Positions 1-8,900 of a stretch of DNA of 64,000 bases are shown here, one piece after another (position 1 is the first letter of the stretch; every line of letters starts with the position of its first letter). The notes below the pieces were generated by a model. The model was not told the DNA's origin, made no database searches, and worked only from the letters and a program-made list of their open reading frames with translations. Where the stretch lies: the NCBI RefSeq assembly GCF_017377505.1, contig NZ_JAFREN010000006.1, forward strand, positions 1-64,000. Reading direction: 5' to 3'. The position numbers and the translations under genes are program-made. This DNA is from Enterococcus sp. DIV0212c (GTDB taxonomy: Bacteria > Bacillota > Bacilli > Lactobacillales > Enterococcaceae).

Positions 1-19
1 CATCTCTTTTTTTGTTGTG

Positions 20-481
20 CTATTTTTGGAAAACCAATTCAAATACTTCATAAACAATCAACAGATCTTCAGAAAAAGTTAGTTCATACTCTTCTAATGC
101 CTGCTCGAAAAAAGGTTGATGAACACGTCGCCAATAACTTAAGGTACGGTCACCTTCTCCTTCAAGATAAGCATGAACATCTGAGATTTGAGAATATGGA
201 AGTATGTCTACCACTTTCGTACAAATAATAGCTTGTGCTTGATCAGCGCCATCTAAAAGCACACTATAGCTTCCAACTTCCGGTATTTGCTCATCTTCTA
301 AACCTAGTTTATATAAAAGATGTAGTGAAGAAGTCCCCGTCTTTTCTCTCTTAAGAACATGAGCTAATAGTTCATCTGCCATCTTTGGTGAATTGCCAAA
401 CGCCCAAACTTCATAATGATCGTGTGTAATTGAATATTCATTTTTAAATTGTGACCACAAATCTATCGCTGATTGATTCAT
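20..481 (-). CDS. ASCH domain protein
   Basis: A 153-residue soluble protein that fits the ASCH (PUA-like) family of small RNA-binding or RNA-processing domains. The supporting stretch runs from about residue 68 (EVGSYSVLLDG) through ICTKVVDILPYSQI to the acidic/aromatic EGEGDRTLSYWRRVHQPFF near residues 108-126, the usual ASCH core and tail. There is no signal peptide or membrane segment. The ATG is preceded by AGGAG at good spacing. It lies 20 bp downstream of yhaM on the same strand and may be the last gene of the yhaO-yhaN-yhaM transcript. The substrate cannot be read from the sequence. Confidence 0.8.
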   Translation of the reverse strand: MNQSAIDLWSQFKNEYSITHDHYEVWAFGNSPKMADELLAHVLKREKTGTSSLHLLYKLGLEDEQIPEVGSYSVLLDGADQAQAIICTKVVDILPYSQISDVHAYLEGEGDRTLSYWRRVHQPFFEQALEEYELTFSEDLLIVYEVFELVFQK

Positions 482-501
482 TTTTTTCTCCTGATTTTCC
501 C

Positions 502-1446
502 TTAAATATCTTTCGGCACATAGAAACTTCGATTGTCTAAGCCAAAGATTCTATCCGTATATTGTCCTGGATCTGTTTGACGGACCGAACCTAACATCAT
601 TTGGATCGATGCATCGATATTATCGATTTGGTGCAATACTTCTGCTTCCATAATGCGTGGTCGAACTGGTGAACCATATTCTAATAAGCCATGATGAGCT
701 AAAACCATATGACGTAAAACGATCACATCTTCATCATTTTCATCGATTTTTAAGGCAATACATGCTTTTGTGATTTCTTCATCCACAAGTACCAAATGAC
801 CAATCAAATTTCCTGCTAAGGTATATTCAGTAGTCATCGCGCCAGAAAGTTCTTTGACTTTGCCCAAATCATGTAAAATAATCCCAGAATATAACAGAGC
901 AGCATTCAATTCGTTGTATTCCTTGCAAATCGCTTTACCTAAACGAAGCATAGAAACCGTATGATAAGCTAAACCATTTGCAAACGCATGATGATTCCGT
1001 TTCGCTGCTGGATAATCAAAAAATTCTTTTTGATATTGTGTTAATAGATAACGAACAATTCGTTGCCAATGGGCATTCGTGATTTCAAAAACCGTTTGAT
1101 TGATTTCTTCAACCATATCTTCTCGTTTTAACGGTGCTCGTTCCATATATAAAGCAGGTTCACTAGGCTCATCAGGACGTGCAACACGCATATGGATGAT
1201 TTTCACTTGAGGATTACCTTGATAAACTTCTCTTTTCCCATTTAAAAGAATCACATTTCCAGCTGTAAAGCGGCTGATTTCTTCCTCTGAAGCATCCCAG
1301 TATTTCCCGTCGATCGTGCCTGATGTATCTTGGAAAGTAAAGGCGATAAACTTTTTGCCATTTTTTGCCATACGCACATCAGCATTCTTGATCAAAAGGT
1401 ATAATTCAAAGGTTTCATCTACGGTTAGTTCACGGATTTTTTTCAT
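502..1446 (-). CDS. yhaM: 3'-5' exoribonuclease YhaM
   Basis: At 314 residues it has the YhaM family length and order: an N-terminal OB-fold (about residues 15-95, including GKKFIAFTFQDTSG) for nucleic-acid binding, then a metal-dependent HD domain with H152/H162, the HD pair at 192-193 (ILHDLGK) and a later HH motif (LAHHG). The family degrades RNA and single-stranded DNA 3' to 5' and is also called CMP-binding factor. It starts 2 bp after the yhaN stop, so it is translationally linked to the SbcC-like gene. The order yhaO-yhaN-yhaM is that of Bacillus subtilis. The assignment is secure at family level. Confidence 0.93.
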   Translation of the reverse strand: MKKIRELTVDETFELYLLIKNADVRMAKNGKKFIAFTFQDTSGTIDGKYWDASEEEISRFTAGNVILLNGKREVYQGNPQVKIIHMRVARPDEPSEPALYMERAPLKREDMVEEINQTVFEITNAHWQRIVRYLLTQYQKEFFDYPAAKRNHHAFANGLAYHTVSMLRLGKAICKEYNELNAALLYSGIILHDLGKVKELSGAMTTEYTLAGNLIGHLVLVDEEITKACIALKIDENDEDVIVLRHMVLAHHGLLEYGSPVRPRIMEAEVLHQIDNIDASIQMMLGSVRQTDPGQYTDRIFGLDNRSFYVPKDI

Positions 1447-1448
1447 AC

Positions 1449-4145
1449 TTACGCTCCTTCTAATTCTATAATCGGTTGTTTTAATTCTTTATAATAGCTT
1501 ACCATTTCTTTGTCAGAAGAAAAACAAATGACTTGCTGATGTTCGGAAAATACAGCAAATAATTGCGCCAACTGCTCTTTTCTTTGACTATCATAATGCA
1601 GCCAGCCATCATCGATCATGATCGGACATAAGCTGCGCTGTTCTTGTAAATAGAGAAAAGCAAAACGGACAGCCATGATCACTTGATCTCTTGTTCCAGT
1701 AGAAAGCTCATGCAACATAAACCGTTGCTGATCCTCACGAATCACAGTTAACTGTTCTTCTTGTAATTGAATGGCACGGTAGGCTTTTTTCGTCAAAAGC
1801 TGAAAATAATCTGTCGCTTTTTTCAATAAATTAGGTAATTGTTGCTCTGATAGCTCTGTTAAAAGATCCATCAATAACTGACCAGCCAATTGATGACCTG
1901 ACCAATCTAGCGCAAGTTCTTCGATTTCAGCTTTTAACATAGCCTGCTCTTGATAAAGTTCATCTAAAGTACCATCTGATAACATTTGCTGACACTGATA
2001 AAGAATTTTTTGTTCTTTTTTCTGTAACTGCTGAATATCATCTGCTATCTCTTTAGCTGCTTGTGATAATTCTAACTGTTTTTCTGGCAGTTGATTTGGA
2101 TTACTAGACTCAGGATACAAACCAGTCAGCATCGTCTGCAACTCTTGTTTGCGTTTATGATTTGCGGTAGCTTCTTGATAGCCTTTAACCTTGTTTGGGA
2201 TCTCATTTATAGAAGCTATTTGGAAACGTCTTAACATCGGTTGTGCTTGATCGATCACCTGCTGTTGTTTTTCTTTGACTTCACGAATTGTTTGGCGCGT
2301 ATATGCATCTGCTTGATATTCTTGGGCAAAACGAACTTTTTCCATCTTGTCGGCAAAGTTACTGATTACCCGGATTCGCTCTGCTAAAGAAGTTCCAGCA
2401 ATCGGTAATCGTGCGGTATAACGCTCTGTCTGTTCAGCTAATGCAGCAACCTGTCTGTGATCTTCATGCAACTGATGCTCTAGTTCTTGATTGGTATTGA
2501 TCAAAATCAAGTAACGTGTAATATCTGTGCGATGAGTCAGCCAAAACTCAACTTGATCCATTCGTCCTAAATGATTTTCTTTGACCTTTTGAGCAACGAA
2601 ACGTGCCATTTCGCTTTCTTCTGCTTTGATTTTTTTGATTTCAGCTTTTAAATTAAGTAATTGATCGTTCAAATAATCCAATTGAGATAACTTTTCCTGC
2701 CATTGCCGTTTTTCATTTGCATAGGTGTCTTTTGGTTGATAAAAAAGCGGTAATACGCCAGCAATCAAGCTACCTATACTTAAAAGCCATGTAACATAGC
2801 GGATCGGTGCTGGTAAAAAGAAACTAAGAAGCAAAATAATCACTGCAAATCCACAAAAAAGAGGATTAATCGATTTGGTCTTTTGTTGGTGATTTTTCCT
2901 GAACATCTCTTTATTGATCGTTTCAAAAGTGCTTAGGTTCTCTTCACGAGTCGCAATTTCTTCTTCCAGTAGCTGTAAATCAGTCTGAGTGTTTTGTAAC
3001 TTGACTGTTCGCCCAACGATCTCTGCTCTCATCTCATTGACAACGTCTTCTTCAAAAGATAATTGCGGCGGTTGCTCTGAGTTCCAGCCCCATTGTTTTT
3101 CTAGCGGAAGCATTTCTTGCTGATTTTGCTGTAAAGATTGTGTCATCCAATCGATTTCAGAAAGCAATTTATCGATAGCATACCGCTGATTGAGTATTTG
3201 TTGAATGTGCTCTTCTTCTTCTAAATAAAACTGATAGTCTTGTGTTTGATCTGCTGTCTCACTTTGTGCAGCAATGTTTTGATTTAACCGAGTCAATTCT
3301 TCACTCAAAAAGCGATACTGTTGATAAATTGAAAGTAAAGTTTCTTGGTCTTGCCCACTTAATACCGTAATCGATTTTGCTTGATCGATTGCTTGTAACT
3401 CTTCATACAAAGGTAAATTCATCACTTGCTTTTCTACTAGGACTAATTGCTGCTTTATTTCTTGAGCCGTTTGATGCTTTTCTTCGATTAGATGTTTTGT
3501 AGTTGCTAATTCAGCAACCAACTGCTGATACGGATACTCCTGCTGTTCTTTTTCGTTAATACGTTGTTGTAGACTTTGATAGGCATTCAGCTTTTGATTT
3601 AATGGTGGTTGACTGCCTTTGCCCTTGTAGATCATCTGAGCGGCCTTAAAATACTCTTCTCTGCTCAATAATAACTGCTGACTTCCAGAAAGACCTAAAG
3701 AGAGCAAAGATGTCTGCAGTTCTTCTTCAGTTAATTTTTCTAGTTGACTAAGTTGTTCTTGTTGAAAGGTAAAGACAGACTGAAATAACTCTTTAGTCAG
3801 CGGATGGATCATCTTTTCCAACAGCGCCTCATCACCGATTTGGTCATTGAAATAAACTTTCGCTTGGCCTTTATTTTGCCCTTTGAAACGTTCAACTTGC
3901 ACTTCTCCATAAATCGGATGCACAAACCACAAACGTCCGCCATAAGCTGCGCCATTTTTTGGTTGATAATCTTTTTTCCGCTTACCTTTTGCAGGAAATC
4001 CAAAAAGCATGGCTTGGATAAACTGATAAATCGTTGATTTTCCAATCTCATTTGGTCCAAATAATAATTGGTTCTTTGGTAGAAACTCAATCTTTTGTTG
4101 CTGCCATTTACCAAATCCAACAAGTTCTATCGCAATGAGTTTCAT
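1449..4145 (-). CDS. yhaN: SbcC/Rad50-like ATPase YhaN
   Basis: An 898-residue AAA-type ATPase of the SbcC/RecF fold. The N-terminus has a Walker A (LFGPNEIGKST, about residues 28-38) and the Q-loop/lid (FTFQQEQLSQLEKLTEEEL). Long Gln/Glu-rich coiled coils fill the centre. The C-terminus has the signature (ELSTGTRDQV) and Walker B (LCPIMIDDGW). Two hydrophobic segments in the middle (about residues 430-470) interrupt the coiled coil, suggesting membrane attachment as in B. subtilis YhaN. The start overlaps the yhaO stop by 4 bp, typical of an SbcD-SbcC pair. Probable role: DNA end processing or repair near the membrane. Confidence 0.88.
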   Translation of the reverse strand: MKLIAIELVGFGKWQQQKIEFLPKNQLLFGPNEIGKSTIYQFIQAMLFGFPAKGKRKKDYQPKNGAAYGGRLWFVHPIYGEVQVERFKGQNKGQAKVYFNDQIGDEALLEKMIHPLTKELFQSVFTFQQEQLSQLEKLTEEELQTSLLSLGLSGSQQLLLSREEYFKAAQMIYKGKGSQPPLNQKLNAYQSLQQRINEKEQQEYPYQQLVAELATTKHLIEEKHQTAQEIKQQLVLVEKQVMNLPLYEELQAIDQAKSITVLSGQDQETLLSIYQQYRFLSEELTRLNQNIAAQSETADQTQDYQFYLEEEEHIQQILNQRYAIDKLLSEIDWMTQSLQQNQQEMLPLEKQWGWNSEQPPQLSFEEDVVNEMRAEIVGRTVKLQNTQTDLQLLEEEIATREENLSTFETINKEMFRKNHQQKTKSINPLFCGFAVIILLLSFFLPAPIRYVTWLLSIGSLIAGVLPLFYQPKDTYANEKRQWQEKLSQLDYLNDQLLNLKAEIKKIKAEESEMARFVAQKVKENHLGRMDQVEFWLTHRTDITRYLILINTNQELEHQLHEDHRQVAALAEQTERYTARLPIAGTSLAERIRVISNFADKMEKVRFAQEYQADAYTRQTIREVKEKQQQVIDQAQPMLRRFQIASINEIPNKVKGYQEATANHKRKQELQTMLTGLYPESSNPNQLPEKQLELSQAAKEIADDIQQLQKKEQKILYQCQQMLSDGTLDELYQEQAMLKAEIEELALDWSGHQLAGQLLMDLLTELSEQQLPNLLKKATDYFQLLTKKAYRAIQLQEEQLTVIREDQQRFMLHELSTGTRDQVIMAVRFAFLYLQEQRSLCPIMIDDGWLHYDSQRKEQLAQLFAVFSEHQQVICFSSDKEMVSYYKELKQPIIELEGA

Positions 4146-5374
4146 GACTGATCCTCCTGAATAACAAAATCTTCCTTGATCTTTTGATCAGCGTGTTCCA
4201 CACTGCGTTCACGCCACTCTTCATTTATCTTTACAACAGAAGAAAATAACGGATTTTGAACTAGTTCTTGCAGTGTGTTGGAAAAAATCTCTGGCTGTAC
4301 ATAATTTTGTTCTAATTGCTTTAATAACTCTGGCGTTGCAGCGATCACGACTTTTTTATCAAGATCTTCTGACACTACTTTAACTTGAAATAAAAAGAGG
4401 GATTGATTACTTTGCTGCAGTAACGTGGTTTGAAGATAGTAAAGCAGCTCGCCATTTTCGTAGGATATTCGAAATTCTTCCCCTAATTGTTCTGTATCTG
4501 TTAACTGAATTTCTTTTAAAATAACCTGTCTTTGGTCTTTTACGCCCTTCATGAGCAGTTCTGTAAGGAGACTCAATGCTTCTTGCAAACTTCCAGCTTG
4601 ACGCAATGAATATTTCTCCACTTGCCATGCAATTTGGGCTACAGGCTCGAAACGAACTGTTGCATGTCCTGATTCAACTGAAACAATCGCTACCCCTTGG
4701 ACTGTTCGTTCTTTTTTCGTATGTCCTTGCGGCGTTCCTGGATAGACAATCAAGGGATCTGCACTTACTACTTGCGGCTGATGGATATGGCCCAATGCCC
4801 AGTAATCATAGCCTTTTGTTTTCATTTCGCTAAATGAAAACGGCGCATAATTCTGCTGCCCATTATTAGTCGTATCTCCATGATAAATACCAATATGAAG
4901 ATCCGCCGATTGATCTTTTAATGGAAATGTAGAAAGTTTATTCGTATTGATCCAGGGATGTTCATAGCTAAATCCTGAGACTGCTACTTTTTCTTGATTT
5001 TTCGTCATAAAATAATGTGTCTCCACTTGTTCTTTCTGAAAAAGAAACATATTTTTCGGAAAATCAAACCAGTACCGCTCAGCTGCATAATAATCATGAT
5101 TACCAAATGTTATAAACACAGGAATCTTTGCCAGCTCTAAGCGCTTCATCTCGTCGATAAAATACGCCTGCGTTCGAATCGATGTCCGACTTTGGTGAAA
5201 AGTATCTCCAGCAAATATAACTACGTCTACCAAATTTTTTATTGCTATATCAACAATTGCTGTAATTACTTCTTGATTGGCTTGCTGTAGCTTTTCAGCA
5301 AGTTGTTTTGGAATGTTTTTTAGGCCTTCAAAAGACCGATCCAGATGTAAATCTGCCGTGTGCAATACTTTCAT
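4142..5374 (-). CDS. yhaO: SbcD-like DNA repair exonuclease YhaO
   Basis: A 410-residue calcineurin-like phosphoesterase of the SbcD/Mre11 group. All metal motifs are visible: LHTADLHLDRSF (residues 4-15), FAGDTFHQS, TFGNHDYY, IYHGDTT and WALGHIHQPQV. The length matches B. subtilis YhaO (about 408). It is the first gene of the yhaO-yhaN-yhaM run and overlaps yhaN by 4 bp, so nuclease and ATPase subunits are probably made in step. The ATG has an AGGAG-type site just upstream. Function in DNA end resection is inferred from the family. Confidence 0.9.
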   Translation of the reverse strand: MKVLHTADLHLDRSFEGLKNIPKQLAEKLQQANQEVITAIVDIAIKNLVDVVIFAGDTFHQSRTSIRTQAYFIDEMKRLELAKIPVFITFGNHDYYAAERYWFDFPKNMFLFQKEQVETHYFMTKNQEKVAVSGFSYEHPWINTNKLSTFPLKDQSADLHIGIYHGDTTNNGQQNYAPFSFSEMKTKGYDYWALGHIHQPQVVSADPLIVYPGTPQGHTKKERTVQGVAIVSVESGHATVRFEPVAQIAWQVEKYSLRQAGSLQEALSLLTELLMKGVKDQRQVILKEIQLTDTEQLGEEFRISYENGELLYYLQTTLLQQSNQSLFLFQVKVVSEDLDKKVVIAATPELLKQLEQNYVQPEIFSNTLQELVQNPLFSSVVKINEEWRERSVEHADQKIKEDFVIQEDQS

Positions 5375-5487
5375 TAGATCCTCCTATCCGTCCTAATTCG
5401 TTTCCTTAATCATATCATTTTATTAAGAATCGGTCAGTAAAAACATACGAAAATTTGTTCGTTTTTCATTTTTTTAGTGATATAAAA

Positions 5488-5535
5488 ATACAGAGATAGA
5501 AATCCCACTCAAAGAGTGTACTCTAACCTCTGTAT
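5488..5535 (-). terminator. Intrinsic terminator after the pssA-psd operon
   Basis: Arms ATACAGAG and CTCTGTAT enclose an inner hairpin. Read on the minus strand the stem is followed by TTTTTATA. It lies just past the stop of the metallophosphoesterase gene. Confidence 0.7.
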
Positions 5536-5541
5536 AATGCG

Positions 5542-6672
5542 TTACTTTATTGTAATATCAATTTGGACGATTTCACTTTGCGTTCCGATCCGCATCGGCG
5601 GCCCCCACGTTCCAACACCTGAGGAAACAATTACTTGAGGGCTGTTTTCATCTTTACGATAATAACCATAATCTACAGTAAAATACGCTTTTGTCACTAA
5701 ACTAAACGGAAAAATTTGTCCTTGATGTGTATGTCCCGAAAGAATCAATTCATTTGAATGCTTGTATTCATCGATATTTGAGGGTTGGTGATCTAAAATA
5801 ATTTTTGGAAGTTGGTTGCCTACTTTTTCAAATTGTTCTTGGATACTTTTCCGCTCGCCAGCTTGTGAACCAATCGGACGGCTGTCCTTTCTACCAACGA
5901 CTAAAATTTCTTCACCAACAACGGTCATTTCATCTTCTAGTAAAGTAATATTCGATGATTCAACAAGTTCTTTCATTTGATCAAAGGTCTCACCAGCGTC
6001 ATGATTTCCCCAACACATGTATGTTCCATAAGTCGAAGAAAGTCGTCTAAATTGCTTTTTCATTCCCTCTGTATCTTGCAATGCTTTAAAATTCCCATCA
6101 AATAGATCCCCAGAAATAAAAATAATAGCTGGATTCATTTGATTGATTTTCGTTACGATTTTTTCCAGTTTTTTCACATCATTGACATAACCTAGATGCA
6201 CATCACTGATCAGTACAGCTTTTAACTTTTTCTGTGTGTCATTTCCAGAACGATCAATCGTCACTTGATAATTCATCGTTTTGATTTGCTGCGCATGCCA
6301 TGAACCATAGCAAAACAAAATAACAATCAAAACCGCGGCAGTGATCCAAACAACGAGCTCGGTGTTTGACTGAACAGTTGTAATCTTTCTGGTAACTTTG
6401 AGAATCAATTCAGTTAATCCAAAAATAACTAAGGAGACGAACCAAACAGATAACCAATAACTACCCATTTTTCCGACCACTCCGCCAATATTCATATCGA
6501 ACAATAGAAGTGTCGCAATCGATGTAATAGAAAACAAACTGATAACCACCCATAAAATAAGTGGATGGTTAAAAAAATAAAAGTGTTCTAGTATTGAGAG
6601 AAATTTTCTACCAATATAAATATTTCCTAACAAAAATAACAGCGCAATAATCAAAAACGCCAATTTTTTCAT
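5542..6672 (-). CDS. Membrane-anchored metallophosphoesterase (YkuE-like)
   Basis: A 376-residue protein with four N-terminal membrane segments (about residues 4-20, 37-60, 72-92, 107-125) followed by a calcineurin-like phosphoesterase domain with motifs LISDVHLGY, ISGDLFDG, CWGNHDAG and ILSGHTHQGQIFPF. This architecture is common in the YkuE/YaeI group, some members of which act on lipid substrates. The ATG overlaps the psd stop (ATGA), so it is co-translated with the phosphatidylethanolamine genes. That context suggests a role in phospholipid metabolism, which is inference; the substrate is unknown. Confidence 0.85.
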   Translation of the reverse strand: MKKLAFLIIALLFLLGNIYIGRKFLSILEHFYFFNHPLILWVVISLFSITSIATLLLFDMNIGGVVGKMGSYWLSVWFVSLVIFGLTELILKVTRKITTVQSNTELVVWITAAVLIVILFCYGSWHAQQIKTMNYQVTIDRSGNDTQKKLKAVLISDVHLGYVNDVKKLEKIVTKINQMNPAIIFISGDLFDGNFKALQDTEGMKKQFRRLSSTYGTYMCWGNHDAGETFDQMKELVESSNITLLEDEMTVVGEEILVVGRKDSRPIGSQAGERKSIQEQFEKVGNQLPKIILDHQPSNIDEYKHSNELILSGHTHQGQIFPFSLVTKAYFTVDYGYYRKDENSPQVIVSSGVGTWGPPMRIGTQSEIVQIDITIK

Positions 6673-7535
6673 AGCGTTCCTCCACTTTTTTGACCAACTA
6701 CTTGACCAAATTTTACGATTGTTTCAAAATTATTTTCAGTGTTCATCCATATTTCTGGATCGATCATCACTTGATTTTTTTGAAATAACAAGATAACTGT
6801 TGAGCCACCAAATTCAAACCAGCCTTTTTTCTCAAAACGCTGACAACTTCCTGAATTTTTTACATTCTTGATTTTACCTACCATCAAAGCTCCTACTTCG
6901 ATTTGGGCGATTTTTCCAAAATGCTTCGTCTCAATGACTGTCACTTCTCTTGAATTTCTTGAAAATACAGGATCCGTGTGCGTCGCTATTGGTTGGACAG
7001 TATGGAAAACACCGGCTATTTTCTGATGCCCAGTAATAGTCCCTTCATCTATAAAATAATAATGATGATAATCATCTGGTGTTAAACGAAAAATAACAGC
7101 ACAGCCACCTTGCCATTCATCCGCAAGATTGGTACTATCCAATAGCTCTATAAGATTATATTCAGAATGTTTCACTTTGAACGTACTCTGTTCATCTATC
7201 GAATATACAGTCACCTTGCCATCACAAGGAGCCGCTAAGTCCGTTTCTTCCTGTGGTACTGGGCGTTTTTCAGGCTTGATTTCCCGCATAAAAAAATGAT
7301 TGAACGACGTATACTTTGTAGATACATAGTCTGCCATTTGTAACTCATTTTTTTTAATGAAGCTGTTGATCATTCCCTTTGAAAAAAAGCTATTCAAATA
7401 AGCACCGGCAACTTTTGTAAGCGGTGGTTGAATCATGATCTTTAAAAGAAGACGCCCCAGTGGATTTTTATATAAAAAACGTAATGAGTAACTATCATTT
7501 CCCGTGATAGCACTTGTTTTGAAACGTTTGTCCAT
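6669..7535 (-). CDS. psd: Phosphatidylserine decarboxylase
   Basis: A 288-residue enzyme converting phosphatidylserine to phosphatidylethanolamine. The C-terminal EFGGSTVILLF is the self-cleavage site: the Gly-Ser bond breaks and the Ser becomes the pyruvoyl cofactor (GGST variant). Upstream family blocks are LAAPCDGKVTVY (about residues 99-110), RLTPDDYHHYYF and VGALMVGKI. It starts 18 bp after pssA and overlaps the next gene by 4 bp, so the operon encodes two consecutive steps. E. faecalis and E. faecium membranes are generally described as lacking this lipid, so the gene pair is notable. Confidence 0.93.
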   Translation of the reverse strand: MDKRFKTSAITGNDSYSLRFLYKNPLGRLLLKIMIQPPLTKVAGAYLNSFFSKGMINSFIKKNELQMADYVSTKYTSFNHFFMREIKPEKRPVPQEETDLAAPCDGKVTVYSIDEQSTFKVKHSEYNLIELLDSTNLADEWQGGCAVIFRLTPDDYHHYYFIDEGTITGHQKIAGVFHTVQPIATHTDPVFSRNSREVTVIETKHFGKIAQIEVGALMVGKIKNVKNSGSCQRFEKKGWFEFGGSTVILLFQKNQVMIDPEIWMNTENNFETIVKFGQVVGQKSGGTL

Positions 7536-7553
7536 GTCTTTACCCCTTTTGAT

Positions 7554-8159
7554 TTAACGAATAATAAAGGCTAAAACTGCGCCTAAAAAAGCACCAAAAA
7601 TCAATTTTCGCGGATCGATTTTTTTAATTTTCACTTTTGAAATAAACAGGAATCCAATAATCAATAATGCTGCTGGATAAACGAGCGAAATTGCGATGTG
7701 CAAACGTCCTGCAATAAAGAATAACAACGGTATCAACGCCGCACTGCTCGTAACTGGCAAGCCTTCATAATATTCTCTGCAACTGCTAGATTGTTCTTTT
7801 CTTTCCATTTCCGTCACATTATAATGCGCTAAACGGATTAATGCAGCTAAAATATAAAAAACAAATAATGGCAAATAAATTCCTTGTGTCAAACCTGATG
7901 CATAGCCTAAAACTGTTGGAAAAACGCCAAAACTGATCAAATCAGCTAGTGAATCGATCTGAATACCGTAGTTCATCTCACTTTTAGTGCGTTCTTTAAG
8001 ATTTGCAACAAAGCCATCAAACATATCACAAATACCAGAAAGAACTAAACAAAAAATAGCCTCAACAACGTGCTGTGTAAGTGCTAAATACATACCAACA
8101 ATAGAAAAAATAGCATTTCCATAAGTCAGTATTACTGTGTAATCATAAATACCAATCAT
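7554..8159 (-). CDS. pssA: CDP-diacylglycerol-serine O-phosphatidyltransferase
   Basis: A 201-residue integral membrane enzyme with about six hydrophobic segments. The CDP-alcohol phosphotransferase signature is at about residues 46-77: DMFDGFVAN, then G, then IDSLADLISFG, giving the metal-binding aspartates DG..D...D. The residue after DGxxA is Asn where most family members have Arg; another Arg follows in LKERTK. The close match of GIQIDSLADLISFGVFP to the PssA subfamily, and psd downstream, support phosphatidylserine synthase. First gene of the operon; the ATG follows GGGGAAC. Confidence 0.9.
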   Translation of the reverse strand: MIGIYDYTVILTYGNAIFSIVGMYLALTQHVVEAIFCLVLSGICDMFDGFVANLKERTKSEMNYGIQIDSLADLISFGVFPTVLGYASGLTQGIYLPLFVFYILAALIRLAHYNVTEMERKEQSSSCREYYEGLPVTSSAALIPLLFFIAGRLHIAISLVYPAALLIIGFLFISKVKIKKIDPRKLIFGAFLGAVLAFIIR

Positions 8160-8390
8160 ACTTTTTGTTCCCCAATCATGTTTTCATTTAGTATTACTAT
8201 ATCATTAAAATAGAGGGAATTGGGATATTTTTTAAGATTTCGGGTGTTTTTTTATGAAAGAAAAGTCTTATTTATTTCTCTTTAAGAGAGTAAATGAATT
8301 ACTCACTTCCTTTTATTTGCTACCTGTTCGATAATTTTAAACACGCTATTGTTGCTAGATTTGGAAAAGGACTTTGATTACTTAAGCATA

Positions 8391-8437
8391 AAAAAAGACC
8401 TGAACAAAACTTTGCTTAGTCTCGTTCAGGTCTTTAA
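8391..8437 (-). terminator. Terminator after yheA
   Basis: Stem AAAGACCTGAAC / GTTCAGGTCTTT with a loop of about 18 nt. It is followed by a T-run on the minus strand (A-run on plus). The rest of 8160-8490 is AT-rich leader with no gene seen. Confidence 0.8.
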
Positions 8438-8490
8438 AATCGGAAATATGCTTTATATCTAAGTGCTATCGTTCGTTGTTTTATTTCTTA

Positions 8491-8832
8491 TTAATCGTTA
8501 TATAAATCGCGGATTGGAGTCATGATAATGCGGTTTAAGTCATTCACGATCAAACTAAATGCTTGTTCTTTTTCCATCAATTGATTGATCACTTGTGCTT
8601 TTTGAACTTCAGTTGCTAACGCTTGTGCTTTTTCTGCGTCTTCTTCTGAGAATTCTTCACCACGCATTTGTTTTTCTTGTAATCCTTGTTGGAACGCTTG
8701 GAATTCTTTGAATAATTTGTATGCTTCTTCGTCCGCTTTTACATCCTCATATGCTTGCTCTAATGCTTTAAATTCTGCTAATTCGCGGATTTCGCGTTCT
8801 ACTTGATTGGCTGTATCATAAATATTACTCAT
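8491..8832 (-). CDS. yheA: YlbF/YmcA-family protein (UPF0342, YheA-like)
   Basis: A 113-residue, highly charged, all-helical cytoplasmic protein of the YlbF/YmcA superfamily, YheA branch. It opens with the family pattern [14 protein letters not shown] and continues with [20 protein letters not shown] and [22 protein letters not shown]. YlbF and YmcA act with the RNA-decay machinery in Bacillus; the YheA branch has no firm function. It stands alone, with a terminator behind it and the PBP gene 68 bp upstream on the same strand. Confidence 0.85.
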   Translation of the reverse strand: MSNIYDTANQVEREIRELAEFKALEQAYEDVKADEEAYKLFKEFQAFQQGLQEKQMRGEEFSEEDAEKAQALATEVQKAQVINQLMEKEQAFSLIVNDLNRIIMTPIRDLYND

Positions 8833-8900
8833 TCAATCTCCCTCGTTTCTATAAATTCTTCTCTTTGATTGTACCATTCTTTGATTCGTTTTCAAACCGA

